Assembly (NCBI GenBank): GCA_040381535.1
Contig: JBEIHF010000001.1
Coordinates: 1-64,000, forward strand
From: Micavibrio_A sp040381535
GTDB taxonomy: Bacteria > Pseudomonadota > Alphaproteobacteria > Micavibrionales > Micavibrionaceae
Direction: 5' to 3'
DNA: 64,000 nt
The notes beneath the pieces were generated by a model that saw only the letters and a program-made list of their open reading frames with translations, ran no database searches and was not told the DNA's origin. Both the position numbers and the translations under genes were made by a program. This document shows positions 59,467-64,000 of this stretch, piece by piece; position 1 is the stretch's first letter; each line of letters opens with the position of its first letter.

Positions 59467-60228
59467 TCACAGAGGGTCTTTTTGCCCGTCTTCCCATGAT
59501 AAACCAAACCCGAAGGCGCGGTCCATTTCGGCATGGCCGGGGAAATATTCCAGATAATTGGTCATTTTGATACCGCCACGGATATTTTCGATTCCCGCAA
59601 CTGCGCAAAGGGCCATGGTTTTCTGGCGTTCTTGCAGAGTGACAATCATCGGCTGTTCTTGGGGCACGCGCACCTGGATTTGCGGGGCGACATTGGCCCA
59701 GCTTTTGGCACCGCCATAAATATAAACATAAATCAGAACGCGTTCGATGTCGTTCCAATGCGCGCCGTTGATGGAGATGGTTTCATCATAGCCTTTTTGA
59801 TCGCCGCGTCTTTCATCACCGCTCAAAAATATGTAGGGCGGCTCATTGAGCGCGCCGTGCATTTTGCCAAAAGCCTGCATGCCACCGAGCATTCCGTCTT
59901 TCAATTTGTACAAACAGCCAAGGTCCAGATCGATACCGGCTTTGGTAAGATTTTTTTTCAAAAACTTGCCGATCACACCCTTGGCCTTTTCGACGGCCAG
60001 ATTGTCCCACGCCACGCCGATTTCGAAATCGGGCAATCCCGCATCTGGCGGGTTAATGATGGCGACTTCACCGGGCTTGCTCAAAAACGTGCCGGGGTGG
60101 TTTTTATCGTTGGGGCTGATATACCCTGCCGCTCCCAAACCCCCGTGGCGCGATTTAACGGCGCGGTCACGATCCGCCTCTTCTAGCGAAAGATGGGAAA
60201 GTGTCGATTCTTTCGTGTTTTCGGTCAT
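59467..60228 (-). CDS. TerD/TerA-like family protein
   Basis: 253 residues from the ATG at 60228 (AAAAAGG upstream). The N-terminal ~40 residues are polar; then 'FEIGVAWDNLAVE', 'IDLDLGCLYKLKDGMLGGMQAFG', 'YIFLSGDERRGDQKGYDETISINGAHWNDIERVLIYVYIYGGA' and 'QIQVRVP' follow the TerD/TerA fold. The Asp-rich calcium site is only partly kept (GDERRGD). Together with the gene at 58748 it forms a two-gene unit divergent from ettA. Confidence 0.78.
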   Translation of the reverse strand: MTENTKESTLSHLSLEEADRDRAVKSRHGGLGAAGYISPNDKNHPGTFLSKPGEVAIINPPDAGLPDFEIGVAWDNLAVEKAKGVIGKFLKKNLTKAGIDLDLGCLYKLKDGMLGGMQAFGKMHGALNEPPYIFLSGDERRGDQKGYDETISINGAHWNDIERVLIYVYIYGGAKSWANVAPQIQVRVPQEQPMIVTLQERQKTMALCAVAGIENIRGGIKMTNYLEYFPGHAEMDRAFGFGLSWEDGQKDPL

Positions 60229-60327
60229 AAATCCATACCTTTTTAGCAAAGCTTTGTTTTGCTTTTTTGCCACTCTATGCTAAATCACTCCCATCATCAA
60301 ATCCATGACCTAAAAGGAACACCCCAC

Positions 60328-62001
60328 GTGCCCGCCTACCAATATGTTTTCGTGATGAACGACCTGAAAAAGACCTTTCCGAATGGAAAAACCATTCTGA
60401 ACGGGATCACGCTCAGCTTCCTGCCCGGCGTGAAAATCGGCGTTCTGGGGCCTAACGGCGCGGGTAAATCGACACTGCTAAAAATCATGGCGGGCGTGGA
60501 CAAGGATTTCGTCGGCGAAGCATGGGCCGCTGAAGGCGTGCGCATCGGTTATTTGGAACAAGAGCCGCAACTAGACCCCACCAAAACTGTTTTCGAAAAC
60601 GTGATGGTTGCGTTGAAGGATAAAAAAGCCAAGGTAGATCGTTACAACGAAGTCGCGGGTTTGATGGCCGATCCCGATGCCGATTTCGATGCGCTCACCG
60701 AAGAGATGGGCCGTCTGCAGGATGAAATAGATGCGCAAAATCTTTGGGAAATCGACCGCACGGTAGATATGGCGATGGAAGCACTGCGTTGCCCGCCGGG
60801 AGATTCTGAAGTAACGAATTTGTCAGGCGGGGAAAAACGCCGCGTTGCACTGGCGCGTTTGTTGTTGGAAAGCCCCGATCTTCTTTTGCTCGATGAACCG
60901 ACCAACCACTTGGACGCCGAATCCGTCGCATGGCTGCAACGCTTCTTGCTCGAATATAAAGGCACTGTCGTGATGGTTACACACGATAGATACTTCCTCG
61001 ACAACGTTACGGGCTGGATTTTGGAAGTCGCCAACGGCCGCGGCGTGCCCTACGAAGGAAACTATTCCGCGTATCTCGATAAAAAACGCAAACGTTTGGA
61101 ACAAGAAGCCAAGGACGAAGCCAACCTTGCGAAATCGGTGGCGAAAGAACTGGAATGGATTCGCCAGACACCCGAGGGACGGCGCAAAAAATCCAAAGCG
61201 CGCGTTGCTGCCTACGAAGAAATGGCCATGCAGGCCGAAGGCCAGACCGCACGCTCCACGCAGATCGTCATTCCCGCACCGCCGCGCCTTGGCCAGAATG
61301 TTATCGATGTAGAAAACATCAAGAAAGCCTATGGCGACAAGCTCCTAATCGATGGCTTGTCTTTCAAACTGCCGCCCGGCGGAATCGTCGGGATTATCGG
61401 ACCGAACGGCGCGGGTAAAACCACGTTGTTCCGCATGATCACAGGGCAGGAAAAACCCGACGAAGGAACCTTCGTCGTTTCCGATGCCGTCAAACTCGGC
61501 TATGTCGATCAAAGCCGCGATACGCTGGATCCCAACAAGAATGTATGGGAAGAAATATCCGATGGGCTGGATATCCTCAAACTCGGCAAGATCGAAGTGA
61601 TGAGTCGCGCCTATGTTGCCTCGTTTAACTTCCGCGGAACGGACCAACAAAAAAAGATCGGTATGCTTTCGGGTGGCGAGCGTAACCGCGTTCACCTTGC
61701 CAAGATGCTAAAATCGGGAGCAAATGTTCTGCTGCTCGATGAACCAACCAACGATCTAGACACCGAAACGCTTGGCGCGCTCGAAGAAGCGCTGGAGCAG
61801 TTCGCGGGCTGCGTCGTCGTCATCTCCCACGACCGTGCCTTCCTCGACCGTCTGGCCACGCATATCCTCGCCTATGAGGGCGATTCCCATGTGGAATGGT
61901 TCGAAGGCAACTATGAGGATTACGAGAAGGACTACAAACGCCGCTACGGCGAAAGCGCCTCTCCGCACAGAATCAAATACAAACCCCTGCGCGCAGCTTA
62001 A
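60328..62001 (+). CDS. ettA: ABC-F ATPase EttA (translational throttle)
   Basis: 557 residues starting at a GTG (60328), chosen because AAGGA stands 9 nt upstream and the protein then begins MPAYQYVFVMNDL as EttA does. Two ABC domains: Walker A GPNGAGKST (41-49) and GPNGAGKTT, signatures LSGGEKRRVAL and LSGGERNRVHL, Walker B 'LLLLDEPTNHLDAES' and 'VLLLDEPTNDLDTET'. A P-site-interaction linker lies between them. EttA gates the ribosome's first elongation step according to ATP/ADP ratio. Confidence 0.95.
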   Translation: MPAYQYVFVMNDLKKTFPNGKTILNGITLSFLPGVKIGVLGPNGAGKSTLLKIMAGVDKDFVGEAWAAEGVRIGYLEQEPQLDPTKTVFENVMVALKDKKAKVDRYNEVAGLMADPDADFDALTEEMGRLQDEIDAQNLWEIDRTVDMAMEALRCPPGDSEVTNLSGGEKRRVALARLLLESPDLLLLDEPTNHLDAESVAWLQRFLLEYKGTVVMVTHDRYFLDNVTGWILEVANGRGVPYEGNYSAYLDKKRKRLEQEAKDEANLAKSVAKELEWIRQTPEGRRKKSKARVAAYEEMAMQAEGQTARSTQIVIPAPPRLGQNVIDVENIKKAYGDKLLIDGLSFKLPPGGIVGIIGPNGAGKTTLFRMITGQEKPDEGTFVVSDAVKLGYVDQSRDTLDPNKNVWEEISDGLDILKLGKIEVMSRAYVASFNFRGTDQQKKIGMLSGGERNRVHLAKMLKSGANVLLLDEPTNDLDTETLGALEEALEQFAGCVVVISHDRAFLDRLATHILAYEGDSHVEWFEGNYEDYEKDYKRRYGESASPHRIKYKPLRAA

Positions 62002-62382
62002 TCATTCCAGATAATACAGCGCAGAAACGGACTTTCCGCCGCCCAGCAGAATAGTCAAAATATTCCCCGCTGCCTTAGGGCTGGCATTCCGTTTCAAATT
62101 GGACCGTTAGGGGGATTACCGATCCTTAATATAAACCCCGTATGCTGGTACTGAAGCTCTAAATAGTATAATATGTCTAATTAAATCAAAAGGTTAATAT
62201 GGAATCCGCCTTGCATTTTACGACCTATGGGCCCATTGCGCTCCAAATTATGGCAAAAATGAGCCATTTTAGCGGCCTTGGAGGTCCAAATTCGCAAATG
62301 CGTATGGGTCCATGTTATTATTTAAGCACGATTAAATGCGAAATTTGATCTATACTGACCGGGGGGATTGAGTCAGGGTTTG
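62002..62382 (+). other. 380-bp gene-poor leader between ettA and the DotA-like gene
   Basis: The region is AT-rich (roughly 62120-62350) and contains a TATAAT box (62167-62172), a possible 49-codon frame (62199-62348), short imperfect repeats (two CTATGGGCCCATTG/GTATGGGTCCATG-like copies, near 62226 and 62308, and two TCCAAATT copies) and the hairpin AAAATG-AGC-CATTTT (about 62253-62270). Minus-strand sequence at 62004-62100 reads as a weak 30-residue frame. No known RNA family was recognised. Confidence 0.4.
62199..62348 (+). CDS. possible 49-residue leader peptide (small ORF)
   Basis: An ATG at 62199 preceded by AAAGG (5-6 nt spacing) and a TATAAT box 27 nt upstream opens a 49-codon frame ending at 62348, 34 nt before the DotA-like start. 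The predicted peptide begins MESALHFTTYGPIALQIMAK and contains Cys and Met residues but no recognisable motif. The DNA repeats in it could equally be RNA structure. It may be a translated leader or a non-coding RNA. Confidence 0.25.
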   Translation: MESALHFTTYGPIALQIMAKMSHFSGLGGPNSQMRMGPCYYLSTIKCEI

Positions 62383-64000
62383 ATGGCGGCTAACACACAG
62401 AATATAAACGCAAAAAGCGTTGCCAAATATTTGCTCTTACCGGGCATTATTCCGCGCGCCAAGGAATTCACGGGCTCTGGATTCGGCTATATCGCCTTCT
62501 TGTTTGCCCGCATTTACGCGGCTGTGCGCATCCTTCCCGTAGGCCACCCCTTCCTCAACTACGACAATATCGGCCGATTCTCGGTTTTGCAGGTTATAGG
62601 GGCCGCTGCCGCCAATCTGCAGTTTAATAAACGCAATATCGACCAGCTTATCGTGTTTGTGGCACTGCTCGCCGGAGTAGTATTGATGTTCATGCAGTTC
62701 TTGCTGCTGATTCTGGCAATTTTCTCTGCCGATGCCCATGCACAGGTGACTTTTACGGGCATGTTCACAACGGAATTTCCCGAAACGGATATCGCCTTCC
62801 TTCTGCTGGATTATGTTTTTGGTATCGGCGCGATAGGCGGCGGCGCGGCCGGCGCTTCGTTCTTCGGATCCAACGCCCTCGTAGCGACCGGGGGCGCCAC
62901 GCCCTTCCAGCTCGGCATGCAGGCCTTGTTCCAATTCTACAATCTCGCGATCCTTTTGGTCGGCGCCATCATATTCATGTACTACGTTGCCGTCGTCGTC
63001 ATCGAAACCGCTCAGACCGGCGTTCCTTTTGGCCGCCGCTTCTCGAAAATTTATGCACCCCTCCGCTTTGTCTTAGCCATCGGGCTTTTGATTCCGCTCA
63101 GCCAAGGTTTCAACACAGCGCAATACATCACCCTAATGGCCGCGAAAATGGGTTCCAGTTTCGCCACCAACGGCTGGCTACTCTACAATCAAAACCTGAC
63201 AGGCCTTAATCCCATGGGCATCGAAAATGCCTCCCTCGTCGCTCGCCCGCGCCAGCCATATTTGGACGACCTTTTGTATTTCTCCAGCGTGTATCACACT
63301 TGCCGCTACATGTACTGGGCGACTGTGACCAATCGCCGCACGAACGGAAGGACCTGCATAGGCGCCTACGTCATAGTGGACGGGGAAGCACAAGTTTTGG
63401 GTGGATTAACAGGGGAAGGTTGCGCGGCGGGCGCCGGGACTTTTGATTACAATGCCGCCAAGAACAGCTTGAGCGCGAACGGAGACGTTTGGGGAACGGG
63501 CGATGTCGAAGTTGTGCTTGGTGAACTGGATGCGGAGTTATGGCCCGACGCTAACGGCGGCGTCCAACCTTTCTGCGGCAAACTGACAATTCCGCTGGGC
63601 CACCTTAACCCGAGTTATTACACGGGCGATAGAATGAGCGGCGTTGCGGGCGTGGAGGCTGCTTACTTTGGGCTCGTGGGTATGGTGCTTAATCCTGAAG
63701 GGGGTGGCGCCATAGGCACGACCGAAAGCGATGACTTCAACTTGTTCAAGCAGCTGGGCGAAAGATCCGCTCAAGTCACGATTACGCAAGAACCCTATCA
63801 CAATCCTTGTGTTCATGCTCAGGCGAACATGAATGAAGAACAATTAGTAGCGTTCGTGCAATCAATTGAGAATTTTTTTGCTGGAATAGGCGTGCCCATG
63901 CCTGGGTGGAGCCAACTCGTCGCACAATACTCCGGGCTGATGGGCGGATTGAATGATGAGGCAACATGCGGCAGGGGCGACTGGGCGCCGCCCTCGTCTG
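62383..64000 (+). CDS. dotA: DotA/TraY-like type IVB secretion protein, N-terminal part (runs off right edge)
   Basis: At least 539 codons are open to the window end. Early residues contain a hydrophobic segment (about 85-115, ending with a signal-like 'ADAHA'), then a periplasmic stretch, then helices around 185-215 and 232-250. The segment 'QALFQFYNLAILLVGAIIFMYYVAVVVIETAQTGVPFGRRFSKIYAPLRFVLAIGLLIPLSQG' is typical of DotA/TraY, the polytopic inner-membrane component of Dot/Icm and IncI-type systems. A long Cys-containing periplasmic domain follows, as in DotA. CAGGG precedes the ATG. More secretion genes probably lie to the right. Confidence 0.8.
   Translation, partial: MAANTQNINAKSVAKYLLLPGIIPRAKEFTGSGFGYIAFLFARIYAAVRILPVGHPFLNYDNIGRFSVLQVIGAAAANLQFNKRNIDQLIVFVALLAGVVLMFMQFLLLILAIFSADAHAQVTFTGMFTTEFPETDIAFLLLDYVFGIGAIGGGAAGASFFGSNALVATGGATPFQLGMQALFQFYNLAILLVGAIIFMYYVAVVVIETAQTGVPFGRRFSKIYAPLRFVLAIGLLIPLSQGFNTAQYITLMAAKMGSSFATNGWLLYNQNLTGLNPMGIENASLVARPRQPYLDDLLYFSSVYHTCRYMYWATVTNRRTNGRTCIGAYVIVDGEAQVLGGLTGEGCAAGAGTFDYNAAKNSLSANGDVWGTGDVEVVLGELDAELWPDANGGVQPFCGKLTIPLGHLNPSYYTGDRMSGVAGVEAAYFGLVGMVLNPEGGGAIGTTESDDFNLFKQLGERSAQVTITQEPYHNPCVHAQANMNEEQLVAFVQSIENFFAGIGVPMPGWSQLVAQYSGLMGGLNDEATCGRGDWAPPSS

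Noticed and set aside
1..64000. CRISPR array, prophage or insertion sequence
   Set aside because: No regularly spaced repeats, no transposase, integrase or phage structural frames were seen on either strand.

Overview
The window looks like chromosomal DNA of an alphaproteobacterium of about 50% GC. The evidence is the cytochrome oxidase cluster order (coxB-coxA ... ctaB-small CoxF-like protein-ctaG-coxC-DUF983-surf1), a ~1630-residue NAD-dependent glutamate dehydrogenase, an ECF sigma/ChrR-like pair, an FzlA-like GST, an IalB-family protein, and ubiA next to rsmE. Genus cannot be fixed from sequence alone; a free-living or predatory lineage such as the Micavibrio group is possible but is inference. 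No tRNA, rRNA, CRISPR array or complete insertion sequence was seen.

Layout. 1-2430: a GC-rich start of a TerC-family gene with a structured leader at the left edge, then an AT-rich block with a LysR regulator divergent from an SbtA-like transporter, ending at a 17-nt tRNA-3'-end-like sequence. 2437-7562: slyX, a stand-alone cNMP-fold protein, a System II cytochrome c maturation operon (resB-ccsA-resA) and a proline-rich lipoprotein. 7824-13177: an unusual chaperone/usher locus with two DUF4402 subunits, a PapD-like chaperone and a divergent 1046-residue usher-like protein. 13336-21285: NAD-GDH, an unknown protein, ubiA, rsmE, MAPEG. 21467-31695: the aa3-type oxidase cluster, interrupted by an esterase, threonine dehydratase, two orphan proteins and an SDR. 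31737-40550: M23 peptidase, IalB-like protein, rpoE-chrR, racemase, aminotransferase, an orphan protein and acetoacetyl-CoA synthetase. 40685-47083: DsbD-like protein with its redoxin, a PAS histidine kinase, an epimerase and fzlA. 47144-56170: a cytochrome b561-YceI fusion, rsmD, rluB, tadA, purD, putA and xseA. 56213-62001: two unrecognised proteins (one with ChaN/Tiki-like motifs), two TerD-family proteins and ettA. 62383 to the right edge: the first 539 codons of a DotA/TraY-like type IVB secretion protein, so a secretion or conjugation locus probably continues to the right.

How it fits together. The respiratory theme is strong: haem O synthesis, CuA/CuB oxidase assembly, System II cytochrome c maturation, quinone prenylation, proline and glutamate oxidation feeding electrons, and DsbD/ResA-type periplasmic thiol chemistry. 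Envelope and interaction functions form a second theme: fimbria-like export, M23 hydrolase, IalB, DotA and TerD proteins.

Most notable are (i) three unrelated orphan genes that each start exactly 8 nt after a strong sigma70-type -10 box, predicting leaderless mRNAs; (ii) a ChrR-like anti-sigma protein that has lost most zinc ligands in both domains; (iii) the atypical usher locus; (iv) the DotA gene with an unusual 380-nt leader, downstream of TerD-family genes and the ChaN-like orphan; (v) System II cytochrome c maturation in an apparent alphaproteobacterium. Start sites were re-chosen from ribosome-binding sites, overlaps and signal peptides where possible. All functions are by recognition of motifs and remembered family features; no database search was run.
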